Notes: generated from the sequence alone by a model not told the origin. 64,000 bases of DNA from an uncultured Polaribacter sp. (GCF_947503875.1 NZ_CANNFH010000003.1:124001-188000), one strand, 5' to 3'. Shown: positions 16,539 to 25,510, counted from the stretch's first letter. Numbers and translations: made by a program.

Positions 16539-16546
16539 TATTTTTG
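16539..16546 (+). promoter_or_regulatory. -7 promoter element for mutS2
   Basis: TATTTTTG matches TAnnTTTG and lies 32 bases upstream of the TTG codon at 16578. It argues against any mutS2 start further upstream inside ung. Confidence 0.5.
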
Positions 16547-16577
16547 TAACGAATTTAATAAAATCAAAAATAACCAA

Positions 16578-18782
16578 TTGAGCTATAATATATCATCAAA
16601 AACATTACAAGATTTAGAATTTTCTACGGTTTTACAGCATATTTCTGAATTTTGTATTTCTGGTTTGGGTAAAGAAAGTGTTCGCGAAATTTTACCAATT
16701 CAGAATAGAAAAACACTTTTTACAGAGCTAAACCTTGTAGATGAATATTTAAAATCTTTTGCCAGCGAAAACAGAGTGCCAAATCATGGTTTTGATAATG
16801 TTACAGATGCAATACACAGATTAGCTATAGAAAATAGCTTTTTAGAGCCAGAAGCCTATTTAAAAATAGCAAGTATTTCTTTAACAGTAAATGAGCATAT
16901 TAAATTTTTTAAAAAATTTAAAGAACAATTTCCTACTTTTTTTGAAACTACTCAGAAATTAGAATTCACCACTTATGTTGATGATGAGGTTAAAAAAATC
17001 ATAGAAATTAGTGGCATTGTAAAAAACAATGCATCTTCTGAATTAAAGCAAATTAGACGAGATATTAATAATGTGCGTGGTAAAATTGGTGCCAGTTTTT
17101 CTAGTGCCCTAAGCAAAGCAATGTCTGCTGGTTATTTAGATGATATTAAAGAATCTGTTATAGAAAATCAGCGTGTTTTAGCGGTATTGGCAATGCATAG
17201 ACGTAAAGTTGCAGGTAGTTTAATGGGATCTTCTAAATCTGGTAACATTGTTTATATTGCACCACAAGCAACCCTTACTTATTCTAGAGAATATCAAAAT
17301 TTATTGTACGAAGAAAAACAAGAAATTGTTAGAATTCTTAGAAATTTAGCTGATATTTTAAGACCAGTAATAGAAATTATAAAAGAATATTTGGCTTACG
17401 TAATTCATGTAGATGTTGTTGGCGCTAAAGCGAAATATGCTAGAGAAATAGACGGTTTATTGCCAAAAATAACAAAAGAGAAAAAGATATTTTTTAGAGA
17501 TGCATATCATCCCATTTTATGGAAAAAAAATAAAGAAAGTAATATAAAAACTATTTCTCAAAGCATAGAGTTAAACGAAAAACAACAAATAATTGTTATT
17601 TCTGGACCAAATGCAGGTGGAAAATCCATTACCTTAAAAACCATTGGTTTACTACAAATAATGGTACAAAGTGGTATTTTAATTCCTGTGGAAGAAAAAA
17701 GTAGTACTTATATTTTTGATACGATTTTGACAGATATTGGAGACAATCAATCTATAGAAAATCAACTAAGTACGTATAGTTATCGTCTTAAAAATATGCG
17801 TTATTTTTTAAGAAAATGTAATGAAAACACCTTGTTTTTAATTGATGAATTTGGAACAGGTTCAGACCCTGAATTGGGTGGTGCTTTAGCAGAGATATTT
17901 TTAGAAGATTTTTACAATAAAAAAGCGTTTGGAATTATTACCACCCACTACTCTAACCTTAAAGTTTTAGCTGCAGAATTAGAAAACGTAACCAACGCAA
18001 ATATGCAGTTTGATGAGCGTTCTCTAGAACCTTTGTACAAATTATTTGTTGGGCAAGCTGGTAGTTCTTTTACATTTGAAGTGGCGCAAAAAAACGGAAT
18101 TCCGTACAGTTTGATTAATCAAGCTAAAAAACGTGTGGAAAACGAAAAAATACGTTTGGATAGAACGATTTCTAAATTACAAAAAGAAAGAAATCGTTTA
18201 CAAAAAAACTCCGATAATTTAGAAAAGCAAAAAACAAAAGGGAAAGAGCATTTAGAGAGTTTACAGGAAAAAGAAGAAAAAATACAAGCAAAATTGGCTG
18301 GTTTTCAAGAACTGTATGACCAAAACCAAAAAATGCTTTCTTTAGGAAGAAAAACAAACGAACTTTTAAACAAATACTTTCAAACCAATAATAAAAAAGA
18401 GTTGAATCAAAAATTCAACAAGTGGGTAGCAGACGAAAAAGTAAAATATGCTAAGAAAAACCCAATTAAATTAAAAACAAAATCTCAGAAACAAAAAGCA
18501 AAAGTGGTAGAAAAACAATTGCAAAATGTGATTAAAAAGGTAGAAAAAGAGGTTTTAGAAAAAGTTGTTGAAGTACGTAAAGAAAAGAAAGTAAAAGAGG
18601 CTATTGTTGCCAAAGAAAAAGCGGCTTACATCTATAAATTAAATGATAAAGTTAGAATTATAGACTCTAATTCTGTTGGAACAATCGATAAAATAGATCG
18701 TAAAAACATTACCATAAATTACGGCGTGTTTACTACAAAAACTACAGTAGACAAAATTGAATTAGTACAGAAAGGGAAGTAG
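16578..18782 (+). CDS. mutS2: MutS2-type DNA-binding ATPase, without Smr domain
   Basis: MutS2 proteins act in recombination control or in rescue of stalled ribosomes. The region SSKTLQDLEFSTVLQHISEF is the normal N-terminus; Walker A is GPNAGGKSITLK and Walker B LFLIDEFGTGSDPELGGALAE. A long charged coiled coil follows. The C-terminus is a KOW-like segment (YIYKLNDKVRIIDSNSVGTI) and there is no Smr nuclease domain. I choose the TTG at 16578 (about 734 residues) over the ATG at 16428, because the latter lies inside the divergent ung gene and upstream of the promoter. ATP-binding and fold are certain; the cellular role is less so. Confidence 0.9.
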   Translation: MSYNISSKTLQDLEFSTVLQHISEFCISGLGKESVREILPIQNRKTLFTELNLVDEYLKSFASENRVPNHGFDNVTDAIHRLAIENSFLEPEAYLKIASISLTVNEHIKFFKKFKEQFPTFFETTQKLEFTTYVDDEVKKIIEISGIVKNNASSELKQIRRDINNVRGKIGASFSSALSKAMSAGYLDDIKESVIENQRVLAVLAMHRRKVAGSLMGSSKSGNIVYIAPQATLTYSREYQNLLYEEKQEIVRILRNLADILRPVIEIIKEYLAYVIHVDVVGAKAKYAREIDGLLPKITKEKKIFFRDAYHPILWKKNKESNIKTISQSIELNEKQQIIVISGPNAGGKSITLKTIGLLQIMVQSGILIPVEEKSSTYIFDTILTDIGDNQSIENQLSTYSYRLKNMRYFLRKCNENTLFLIDEFGTGSDPELGGALAEIFLEDFYNKKAFGIITTHYSNLKVLAAELENVTNANMQFDERSLEPLYKLFVGQAGSSFTFEVAQKNGIPYSLINQAKKRVENEKIRLDRTISKLQKERNRLQKNSDNLEKQKTKGKEHLESLQEKEEKIQAKLAGFQELYDQNQKMLSLGRKTNELLNKYFQTNNKKELNQKFNKWVADEKVKYAKKNPIKLKTKSQKQKAKVVEKQLQNVIKKVEKEVLEKVVEVRKEKKVKEAIVAKEKAAYIYKLNDKVRIIDSNSVGTIDKIDRKNITINYGVFTTKTTVDKIELVQKGK

Positions 18783-18783
18783 T

Positions 18784-18958
18784 TGTTGGCTGTTGGCTGT
18801 TGGCTGTTGGCTGTTGGCTGTTGGCTGTTGGCTGTTGGCTGTTGGCTGTTGGCTGTTGGCTAAGAATTTCTAAAAAATCACACATTTTTAAACCTCTAAA
18901 CAAATAAACTTATAAACAATTTTCACTTTGCCACTTTTCAACTTTTAAACTTTTAAAC
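18784..18958 (+). repeat. Composite minisatellite, copy 1: 11 perfect TGTTGGC units plus AACTTTT array
   Basis: Positions 18784-18860 hold eleven perfect copies of TGTTGGC starting two bases after the mutS2 stop. A unique stretch follows (TAAACCTCTAAACAAATAAA, CTTATAAACAATTTTCAC), then AACTTTT-type repeats to 18958. The same order, with similar spacer, recurs at 54557-54773 and in shorter form at 22840-22937. Confidence 0.85.
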
Positions 18959-18969
18959 TGTACAAAAAC

Positions 18970-19935
18970 CTAATACTCCAAATTAATTTCCTTTCTAACA
19001 GCATCTAGCATTTTTATCAATCTTCTAGAAAAATCAAAAGTCATTACATCACTTTCTTTTTTACCTTCTCTTAAAAGCTGATTAAAATGTTCAGTTTCGT
19101 AGTTATAACCAATTGTTTTCACTCCAAAATCCTTAACCTCTTCTACTCCATCTTTTATTATTGAAACTGTTGTAGGTTGATGAAACATGGTATTCATTTT
19201 TACGACGGCTTTTTCAAAAGTAAAAATAGCTTCTGTTTTTGTTTCTTCCAATAATGTGCTTTTTAAATTGGCTTTTACATTTTCATAATCAAAAACCATA
19301 GCACAACTAGCATCTGCACCGTTTTCAAAATAAGTGGCATTTGCTGCTATTTTCTTAGGGTTTCCTAAAGTAGATAATGCTGCAAAAATTGGGTAAATTC
19401 CAATATCTAACAAAGAACCACCACCTACTTCTTTTTTAAACAATCTTCTAGAAGTATCGTATTCATCATAAAAACCAAAATCTGCGTCTAGTTGCTTTAA
19501 TTTACCAAATGTGTTCAATTTTAAATGCTCTAAAACAAATTGATAATGTGGTAAAAAATAAGTCCATAAGGCTTCCATTAACAAAACGTTGTTGGCTTTT
19601 GCTACTGCAATCATCTCTTCTACTTCTTGCAAATTCATTGCAAAAGGTTTTTCACACAAAACAGCTTTTTTATGTTGTAAACACAAAATACTATGTTCCT
19701 TATGAAAACTATGTGGCGTTGCAATATAAACAGCATCTACATTTGCATCTTTTGCTAAATCTGCATAAGAACCATAGGCTTTATCTACGTTATATTTATC
19801 TGCAAAACTATTGGCATTTTCTTGATTTCTTGCAGCTACAGCAACCAATTCTGCGTCTTTTATAGATGCTAAATCTGTTGCAAATTTATTGGCAATTCTT
19901 CCTAGTCCAATAATCCCCCATTTAATTTTTTTCAT
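18970..19935 (-). CDS. Gfo/Idh/MocA family NAD(P)-dependent oxidoreductase
   Basis: About 321 residues. KKIKWGIIGLGRIANKFATD is the N-terminal Rossmann motif, and CEKPFAMNLQEVEEMI (near residue 95) is the family signature containing the Lys of the EKP motif. GGGSLLDIGIYPIFAA and the C-terminal alpha/beta domain follow. These enzymes oxidise or reduce sugars, inositols or dihydrodiols; the substrate cannot be read from the sequence. A second in-frame ATG at 19947 adds four residues. It is co-directional with the symporter gene upstream and separated from it by 56 bases, so co-transcription is possible. Confidence 0.88.
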   Translation of the reverse strand: MKKIKWGIIGLGRIANKFATDLASIKDAELVAVAARNQENANSFADKYNVDKAYGSYADLAKDANVDAVYIATPHSFHKEHSILCLQHKKAVLCEKPFAMNLQEVEEMIAVAKANNVLLMEALWTYFLPHYQFVLEHLKLNTFGKLKQLDADFGFYDEYDTSRRLFKKEVGGGSLLDIGIYPIFAALSTLGNPKKIAANATYFENGADASCAMVFDYENVKANLKSTLLEETKTEAIFTFEKAVVKMNTMFHQPTTVSIIKDGVEEVKDFGVKTIGYNYETEHFNQLLREGKKESDVMTFDFSRRLIKMLDAVRKEINLEY

Positions 19936-20003
19936 TTTTCTATTCAATTTTTCAATTTAAAAATCTTACAGATTTTAAAAAAGTTGCACTGTATAATTAT
20001 ATT

Positions 20004-21887
20004 TTACTCTTTTTTAAAGGCTCTCTTATCCATATTTAAAAAACCTAGTGCCAAAAATAAAATTATTAATGTAATTACGTGAATTATACTTAAAGAAACT
20101 TCATTTAAAATATCAAAAGAGATTTTAAAAATAGCAGCAGCTGTTATTAATAATGTTATTTTACTTTGTGTATTTATTAATTTAAAAACAAGAACTAAAG
20201 CAAAAAACAAAACAAGTATACAGCCAATAAAATTCAACCATAAATAACTAATAACAGGCGCTAAACCATTTAGCTCTGGTAAGTAAATACCGAAATAAAA
20301 GATAGCAAAAATTAGTAATTGTGTAATTACAGCCGCCACAAAAACGGCATTACCTTTTACTTTTTTAAAGAAAAAAGCCAGTAGAAAAATTCCCAAAACA
20401 TTTCCGTAGAAAATGGAACCAATAATATTTACCAACTGAATTAAATTATCAAACAAATTGGCAATACAAGCCACAGAAATAGCTATTAAACCCCATAAAA
20501 GTGTAAACCATTTAGATGCTTTTACAAAATGTGCTTCACTTTTAGCTCCTTTTACATTTCTTTTGTATAAATCTATGGCAGTTGTGCTTGCCAAAGCATT
20601 TAATTCTGATGCTGTAGAAGACATTGCTGCAGATAAAATTACTGCCAACAACAAACCAATTAAACCTCTTGGTAAATTGTTTAAAATAAAGTGAATAAAT
20701 ACATAATCTTTATCATTAGATTCTATTTTTTTCAATTCATTTTCTGCATCTATTTTGTCTATAATTTCTTTAGATTGTGCTTTTACTTTTGCATCTTCTG
20801 CATTTAAAAGCTGAATCATTTTTTTCTCACTTTTTTGAAAACCATCAGCAAAAATGGCTGTCTTTGTTTTTTCTATTTCTCTGTGTCTAAATTCTAATGC
20901 TTCATACTTTGCAGCATAATCAGAATTTTTTACTTCTTCATTGGCACCAGGATTAAAGTTTAATGGTGCAGGATTAAATTGATAAAAAACAAAAACCATA
21001 ACACCAATTAACAGAATAAAAAACTGCATTGGCACTTTTAAAAGTCCGTTAAAAATTAAACCCAGCTGACTTTCTCTTACAGATTTACCAGACAAATAAC
21101 GTTGTACTTGACTTTGGTCTGTACCAAAATAAGACAACATTAAAAAAGTTCCGCCTAAAATCCCTGTCCAAACTGTGTATCTATTACTTAAATCGAAAGA
21201 AAAATCTAGCACTTGCATTTTTTCATTTGCGCCAGCAATTTCTAATGCATTTGTAAAAGTGATGTTTTCTGGAAGTTGACTCATTATCATAAAAAATGCA
21301 ATTAACATTCCAATAAATATGATAACCATTTGTTGTTTTTGCGTTACGTTTACAGCTTTTGTACCACCAGAAACGGTATAAATAATTACCAAAAAGCCAA
21401 TAATTATATTTAAAGTTAATAAGTCCCAACCTAAAACGGCACTTAAAATAATTGCCGGTGCAAAAATGGTAATTCCTGCTGCCAAACCACGTTGCACTAA
21501 AAACAAAATTGCCGTTAAACTTCTAGTTTTTAAATCAAATCTTCCTTCTAAAAATTCATAAGCTGTATATACTTTTAATTTGTGATATATCGGTATAAAT
21601 ACTACACAAATAATTACCATGGCAATTGGCAATCCAAAATAAAATTGCACAAAACCCATTCCACTATGAAATGCTTGTCCTGGAGTTGATAAAAAAGTAA
21701 TTGCACTGGCTTGTGTTGCCATTACAGACAAACCAATGGTCCACCATTTTGTGTCATTTCCTCCCTTTATAAAATCGGTTACATTGCTATTTTTTCTAGT
21801 AACATAAGTACCATAACTTACTATAAAAATTAGCGTAAAAGAAAGTACTAACCAATCTACAAGGTGTAATTTACTTGCTACATCCAT
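20004..21887 (-). CDS. Sodium:solute symporter (SSS family)
   Basis: 627 residues with about 14 hydrophobic helices. VMATQASAITFLSTPGQAFHSGMGF and GFVQFYFGLPIAM near the N-terminus, and LLAVILSAAMSSTASELNALAS at the equivalent of TM8, are SSS sodium-site regions. A charged, soluble insertion of about 90 residues (roughly 300-390) is rich in Lys and Glu and predicted helical; it is longer than in PutP or SglT. The substrate is unknown; a sugar or carboxylate would fit the neighbouring oxidoreductase. It begins three bases after a 35-residue membrane protein gene. Confidence 0.9.
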   Translation of the reverse strand: MDVASKLHLVDWLVLSFTLIFIVSYGTYVTRKNSNVTDFIKGGNDTKWWTIGLSVMATQASAITFLSTPGQAFHSGMGFVQFYFGLPIAMVIICVVFIPIYHKLKVYTAYEFLEGRFDLKTRSLTAILFLVQRGLAAGITIFAPAIILSAVLGWDLLTLNIIIGFLVIIYTVSGGTKAVNVTQKQQMVIIFIGMLIAFFMIMSQLPENITFTNALEIAGANEKMQVLDFSFDLSNRYTVWTGILGGTFLMLSYFGTDQSQVQRYLSGKSVRESQLGLIFNGLLKVPMQFFILLIGVMVFVFYQFNPAPLNFNPGANEEVKNSDYAAKYEALEFRHREIEKTKTAIFADGFQKSEKKMIQLLNAEDAKVKAQSKEIIDKIDAENELKKIESNDKDYVFIHFILNNLPRGLIGLLLAVILSAAMSSTASELNALASTTAIDLYKRNVKGAKSEAHFVKASKWFTLLWGLIAISVACIANLFDNLIQLVNIIGSIFYGNVLGIFLLAFFFKKVKGNAVFVAAVITQLLIFAIFYFGIYLPELNGLAPVISYLWLNFIGCILVLFFALVLVFKLINTQSKITLLITAAAIFKISFDILNEVSLSIIHVITLIILFLALGFLNMDKRAFKKE

Positions 21888-21890
21888 AAT

Positions 21891-21998
21891 TTAAACGGTA
21901 AAGTATTTGGTAATAAAATAAAACGCAATTATGTATACAACATTAGCAACTAAAACTAGTGTATATTCTTTGCTCCAAACTTGTTTTTTTGAACTCAT
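21891..21998 (-). CDS. 35-residue single-helix membrane protein upstream of the symporter
   Basis: An ATG at 21998 opens a 35-codon frame: a basic start (SSKKQVWSKEY), one hydrophobic helix (TLVLVANVVYIIAFYFI), and a short tail (TKYFTV). Its stop is three bases from the symporter ATG, which suggests coupled translation. A terminator just upstream separates it from the LytTR gene, so it starts the symporter transcript. Small membrane partners are known for other SSS carriers (the YhdT protein next to PanF), and the arrangement suggests a similar role. No family name is known to me. Confidence 0.75.
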   Translation of the reverse strand: MSSKKQVWSKEYTLVLVANVVYIIAFYFITKYFTV

Positions 21999-22019
21999 TT
22001 TAGAAATTTTGAGGAAGAT

Positions 22020-22047
22020 AAAAAAACCCATTTAAAAAAATGAGTTT
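22020..22047 (-). terminator. Terminator of the LytS/LytTR operon
   Basis: On the minus strand AAACTCATTT pairs with AAATGGGTTT, with one G-U pair and a four-base loop, and is followed by seven Ts. It lies 36 bases past the stop of the LytTR gene. Confidence 0.75.
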
Positions 22048-22082
22048 TCAATAAATTTAACAAGAAGTTATACTTTAAACTG

Positions 22083-22838
22083 TTAAGCTATAAAATTTTT
22101 AAAGTCTTTTACTCTTTCTCTGCTCACAATAATTTCAGCTTCAGAAAACGATTTTAAAATTAATTTTAAACGAGAATTAGAATACGCAATGATGTCTTTA
22201 ATTGCATTTATATTTACAATAAAAGTTCTATTTACTCTAAAGTATATTTCTGGGTTTAGTTGCTCTTGCCACTGCTCTAATGAATTGTCTAACAAAAAGT
22301 TTCTATTTTCTAAAGTATGAATATAGGTAGATTTATTTTCGCTGTAAAAACACTCAATATCTTCTGTATTTATAATTTTAATGTGTTGCCCAACTTTTAT
22401 AGAAATCCGTTTTTTAAATTTTCTATCTACTGGGTTTATCAATAGTTTTCTAATATCGTCTAAATTTACTTGAACATTCGCTTGTTTTGGTTGATGTTCT
22501 TTAAACTTATCTACAGCAACTTTCAATTCATCTTCATCTAAAGGTTTCAATAGATAATCTATACTATTCAATTTGAAAGCTTTTAAAGCATATTCATCAT
22601 AAGCAGTTGTAAAAATAATGGCCGATTTTACTTCCACTTCTTCAAAAATTTCAAAAGACAAACCATCTGATAATTGAATGTCTAAAAAAATTAAATCTGG
22701 ATGTTCATTATTTTGCAACCAATCTAAAGATTCTTCCACAGAATGTAACATTTGTGCTACTTCTAAATCTAAAGCTGTTAACATTCTGTTTAACCTTCTT
22801 GCTGCCGGTTTTTCGTCTTCTATAACTAATATTTTCAT
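22083..22838 (-). CDS. LytTR-family response regulator
   Basis: 251 residues. The receiver domain has KILVIEDEKPAARRLNRML, the phosphoacceptor Asp in LIFLDIQLSDG (about residue 57), AIIFTTAYDEYALKAF and SIDYLLKPLDEDEL. The C-terminal LytTR DNA-binding domain is visible in ISIKVGQHIKIINTEDIECF and FFRVNRTFIVNINAI-like sequence. It is the last gene of an operon that starts with a LytS-like kinase and carries three 2TM-domain genes between them; a repeat of about 100 bases separates it from the last of those. Confidence 0.93.
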   Translation of the reverse strand: MKILVIEDEKPAARRLNRMLTALDLEVAQMLHSVEESLDWLQNNEHPDLIFLDIQLSDGLSFEIFEEVEVKSAIIFTTAYDEYALKAFKLNSIDYLLKPLDEDELKVAVDKFKEHQPKQANVQVNLDDIRKLLINPVDRKFKKRISIKVGQHIKIINTEDIECFYSENKSTYIHTLENRNFLLDNSLEQWQEQLNPEIYFRVNRTFIVNINAIKDIIAYSNSRLKLILKSFSEAEIIVSRERVKDFKNFIA

Positions 22839-22839
22839 G

Positions 22840-22937
22840 TTGGTTGGTGGTTTTTAGCTGATGGTTGATGGTTAAAAAATACTCAAAATTTATAACTTTG
22901 AAACTTTACAACTTTACAACTTTATAACTTTATAACT
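22840..22937 (-). repeat. Composite minisatellite, copy 2
   Basis: GTTGGTTGGTGGTTTTTAGC and TGATGGTTGATGGTTAAAAA are followed by an array of AACTTTRNA units (CTTTGAAACTTTACAACTTT, then ATAACTTTATAAC). It is the short form of the elements at 18784-18958 and 54557-54773, and sits between a 2TM gene and the LytTR gene. Confidence 0.7.
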
Positions 22938-22942
22938 AAAAC

Positions 22943-23257
22943 TTACTCCTTATCCATCATTTCCCTAATCTTCTTCTCTTCCCAATTTTTTCCAAAACCA
23001 ATAGAATTAAATCCAAAAACGCCCATCCAATGAAAAAACATACCAATTCCCCAAAATAGCCAAGTAGAATACACCCCAAAATTAGTAATTGCCTCGTTAA
23101 AAGAATCTCCACTTTTCATCAATCCAAAAATAATAATACCGCTTAAAAATAAGTTCACTAAAACATAAACAGTTAGATGAATGTAAAAAGCCTTCATTTC
23201 TTTAACTTTCTTTTTAGCACGTATGTAATTTTGTCGTTTTATAATATCTTGTTCCAT
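22943..23257 (-). CDS. 2TM-domain protein
   Basis: 104 residues from the ATG at 23257, one base after the stop of the preceding gene; an in-frame ATG at 23311 would overlap that gene by 53 bases and add a Lys-rich start. It is a single 2TM domain: a charged helix (RAKKKVKEMKAFYIHLTVYV), two hydrophobic helices, then FGKNWEEKKIREMMDKE. The FGxxWEEKKIRE tail is the family hallmark. 2TM domains of unknown function are common in flavobacterial two-component operons. Confidence 0.85.
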   Translation of the reverse strand: MEQDIIKRQNYIRAKKKVKEMKAFYIHLTVYVLVNLFLSGIIIFGLMKSGDSFNEAITNFGVYSTWLFWGIGMFFHWMGVFGFNSIGFGKNWEEKKIREMMDKE

Positions 23258-23258
23258 T

Positions 23259-23831
23259 TTATAGTTGTTTTGTAATTTCTTTAATTTTTTTTGTTTCCCA
23301 TTTTTTTCCAAATCCCAATAAATCTAGGCCAAAAACACCAAGCCAGTTCAAAAACAGAGCTATACATAAGGCTGCAATAGCAAACCCATAAAAATTAAAA
23401 TTAGGCACAAATTTTATATTCACAAAAACTACCACAACTATGCAAAAAATGGTTATTAATAAATGAATGTAAAAATCTTTAATTTGTGCAACCTTCTTTT
23501 TGATTTGTACAAAGTATTGCTCTTTTATAAAAGCTGTTGGTTGTATGGTCTTTGAATTCAATAAATTTTCCATTTGATTTTGTTCCCATTTTTTAGTGAT
23601 TTGCAATTTATCAAACCCAAAAACAACTAACCAATGTATAAATAGACCTAAAAACCATGCAGATAAAGCAATCCAAAACCAGTGAAAGCTTGGTACTGTT
23701 TTAAAATTGATAAAAATTAAAAACGGCGGTATAATAAAACTTGCAATTATGTGCGTATAAAACCCTTTTAAGTCTGTAATTCTTTTTTGAATTTTATGGT
23801 TTTCTTGTTCGTTTATTTCTCTTAGTTTCAT
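23259..23831 (-). CDS. Tandem 2TM-domain protein (two domains)
   Basis: 190 residues made of two consecutive 2TM units of about 90 residues. The first runs from KIQKRITDLKGFYTHIIAS to TKKWEQNQMENLL, the second from VQIKKKVAQIKDFYIHLLIT to GFGKKWETKKIKEITKQL. Each unit has a leading charged helix, two membrane helices and a W-E-K/R tail. The duplication and the flanking single-domain genes suggest local expansion of the module. It ends one base before the preferred start of the next 2TM gene. Confidence 0.85.
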   Translation of the reverse strand: MKLREINEQENHKIQKRITDLKGFYTHIIASFIIPPFLIFINFKTVPSFHWFWIALSAWFLGLFIHWLVVFGFDKLQITKKWEQNQMENLLNSKTIQPTAFIKEQYFVQIKKKVAQIKDFYIHLLITIFCIVVVVFVNIKFVPNFNFYGFAIAALCIALFLNWLGVFGLDLLGFGKKWETKKIKEITKQL

Positions 23832-23843
23832 AATTACTTTTTT

Positions 23844-24149
23844 TTACTCTTTCATGTATTGTTTTAACTTTCTTTCTTCCCAATCTTTAGATAGAAATAA
23901 GCTTAAGCCAAACACATTAAAAGCTTGAAAAGCAATAGCTATTCCCCAAAAAAACCAAATTTTATAGTTTCCATAATTAAAAAAAGCTTCGTTAAAAGTA
24001 TCCCCGTCATTAATATCTCCAACAATAAACACTGCAGATAAAATTGTATTAATAACAAGGTATATTAAAAAGTGTTTGTAAAATTTAGCAATTTTTTCAA
24101 CCCTTTTTTTTACTAAAATATATTTGTAGTCTTCGTTTCTAATTTCCAT
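23844..24149 (-). CDS. 2TM-domain protein
   Basis: 101 residues with one 2TM unit: ILVKKRVEKIAKFYKHFLIY, two hydrophobic helices with an acidic loop (GDINDGDTFNEAFFNYGNYK), and LSKDWEERKLKQYMKE. Its start codon overlaps the last base of the kinase stop region (24149), indicating tight coupling with the kinase. The loop sequence SFNEAITNFG/TFNEAFFNYG is shared with the protein at 22943-23257, so these two are the closest relatives in the array. Confidence 0.85.
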   Translation of the reverse strand: MEIRNEDYKYILVKKRVEKIAKFYKHFLIYLVINTILSAVFIVGDINDGDTFNEAFFNYGNYKIWFFWGIAIAFQAFNVFGLSLFLSKDWEERKLKQYMKE

Positions 24150-25510
24150 TATCTTAATCTTTTTTGTTTATTTTCTTCTTCCATTAATTCTCTTATCTTT
24201 TTCTCTTCCCAATTTTTACCTAAAAATAGGCTATAGTTATTTACTTCTAAAAAGTGAAAAGTTAAGCCAATTCCCCATCCAAATAAAGGAAACCAAAACC
24301 AGTAAAATCCTGGTGAAAAACGTAAATTGATAAAAACTAAAAAAGGAATTACCAAACAATAAGAAACTAAATTCTGATAAAATTCTTTTAATCTTTCTAC
24401 TTTTTCTATTGCTTTTACATATTTGCTATTTTCTAATTCTTCTGTATACATCATATTATTCATTTTATAAAGGAGCGGTAAACTCACCTTAAAAGTTTGG
24501 TTATTATTTTCTATTTTTACAACCCTATCTGTAATTAAGCCATACCTGTCTGCAATATTTTGCAAACCAACTTTGGTACTTTTACCAATAGCTTCTTTTG
24601 GATTAACGTTGTTTTCTATAATTAAATGGTTTTCTTCTTCATAAATAGAAATTTGTAATGGTTTAGAAGAAGAAACCACATTGTGTTTTACTGCATTCTC
24701 TAACAATAATTGCAAAGAAAGCGGTACAATTTTAAGATCGTTATTGCTTATACCATCTGGAATATTAAACTTTACAGCGTCTTCAAAACGCATTCCTAAT
24801 AATTCCATATACGTTTTTGCGAACTTTAATTCTTCTTCAATAGGCACCAAATCTTTATTTCTTTGTTCTAAAACATACCTATATACTTTAGATAATTTGG
24901 TTGTAAATTTTTCTGCTAAATTGGGATTTTCACCAATTAAACTTGTTAATACATTTAAGCTATTAAACAAAAAATGCGGATCTAATTGATTTTTTAAAGA
25001 CTCAAACTTTGCGGTTTCTGTTTTGGCTACAATTTCTTGTTTTGTGGTTTCCTTAGACATTGCTGCTTTCCAATTGATCATAAAACCTCTAGCGTGCAAA
25101 AAAGTAGAAACGCCTAAACCTAAAATAATATAAAACAAATGCGCCCAGAAATAACTCCCTTTAAAAAATACGTTTGGACTGCTACCATTAATAATTACAA
25201 ATACTACATAATTTATTAAAAGCACTGCAGGTATTGTGTACAAAATGGTTGTTATAATTCCTATCCAAACTCTGGTATTGGTTTGTGTAATCCAGCTCCA
25301 TTTGCTACTCAAATAATTGTTTATAATACCATTACCAAAACCCAAACCAAAAGAATACATACCAGAGATTGCTAAAGACCATAAAACACCTTCTATTGTT
25401 CTTTGACCAAAAATAATTCCGAAAATAACGCCAAAAATAAGTGTCATCTTAAGACAAAGTATTGCCGCCTCTTTTATATTTCTAATTGTATATACTTCTT
25501 GGGTTTGCAT
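24149..25510 (-). CDS. LytS-type histidine kinase with C-terminal 2TM domain
   Basis: 453 residues. About four N-terminal membrane helices precede the His_kinase domain: LKNQLDPHFLFNSLNVLTSL (phosphoacceptor His near residue 177) and LLLENAVKHNVVS (ATP-binding N box). Then VGLQNIADRYGL closes the ATPase. The last 90 residues form a 2TM domain (VERLKEFYQNLVSYCLVIPF through FLGKNWEEKKIRELMEEE). A kinase fused to 2TM, followed by three 2TM genes and LytTR, forms one signalling operon. The 2TM region may let the kinase assemble with the separate 2TM proteins; this is inference. Confidence 0.9.
   Translation of the reverse strand: MQTQEVYTIRNIKEAAILCLKMTLIFGVIFGIIFGQRTIEGVLWSLAISGMYSFGLGFGNGIINNYLSSKWSWITQTNTRVWIGIITTILYTIPAVLLINYVVFVIINGSSPNVFFKGSYFWAHLFYIILGLGVSTFLHARGFMINWKAAMSKETTKQEIVAKTETAKFESLKNQLDPHFLFNSLNVLTSLIGENPNLAEKFTTKLSKVYRYVLEQRNKDLVPIEEELKFAKTYMELLGMRFEDAVKFNIPDGISNNDLKIVPLSLQLLLENAVKHNVVSSSKPLQISIYEEENHLIIENNVNPKEAIGKSTKVGLQNIADRYGLITDRVVKIENNNQTFKVSLPLLYKMNNMMYTEELENSKYVKAIEKVERLKEFYQNLVSYCLVIPFLVFINLRFSPGFYWFWFPLFGWGIGLTFHFLEVNNYSLFLGKNWEEKKIRELMEEENKQKRLR

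Noticed and set aside
16428..16577. ATG at 16428 as the mutS2 start
   Set aside because: It lies inside the divergent ung gene and upstream of the likely mutS2 promoter; the extra 50 residues show no MutS2 similarity.
18784..18860. Tandem TGTTGGC units as a CRISPR array
   Set aside because: The units are 7 bases, contiguous and without spacers, and no cas genes are near.
23258..23311. ATG at 23311 as the start of the 2TM gene ending at 22943
   Set aside because: It overlaps the upstream 2TM gene by 53 bases; the ATG at 23257 gives a one-base gap and the usual start.
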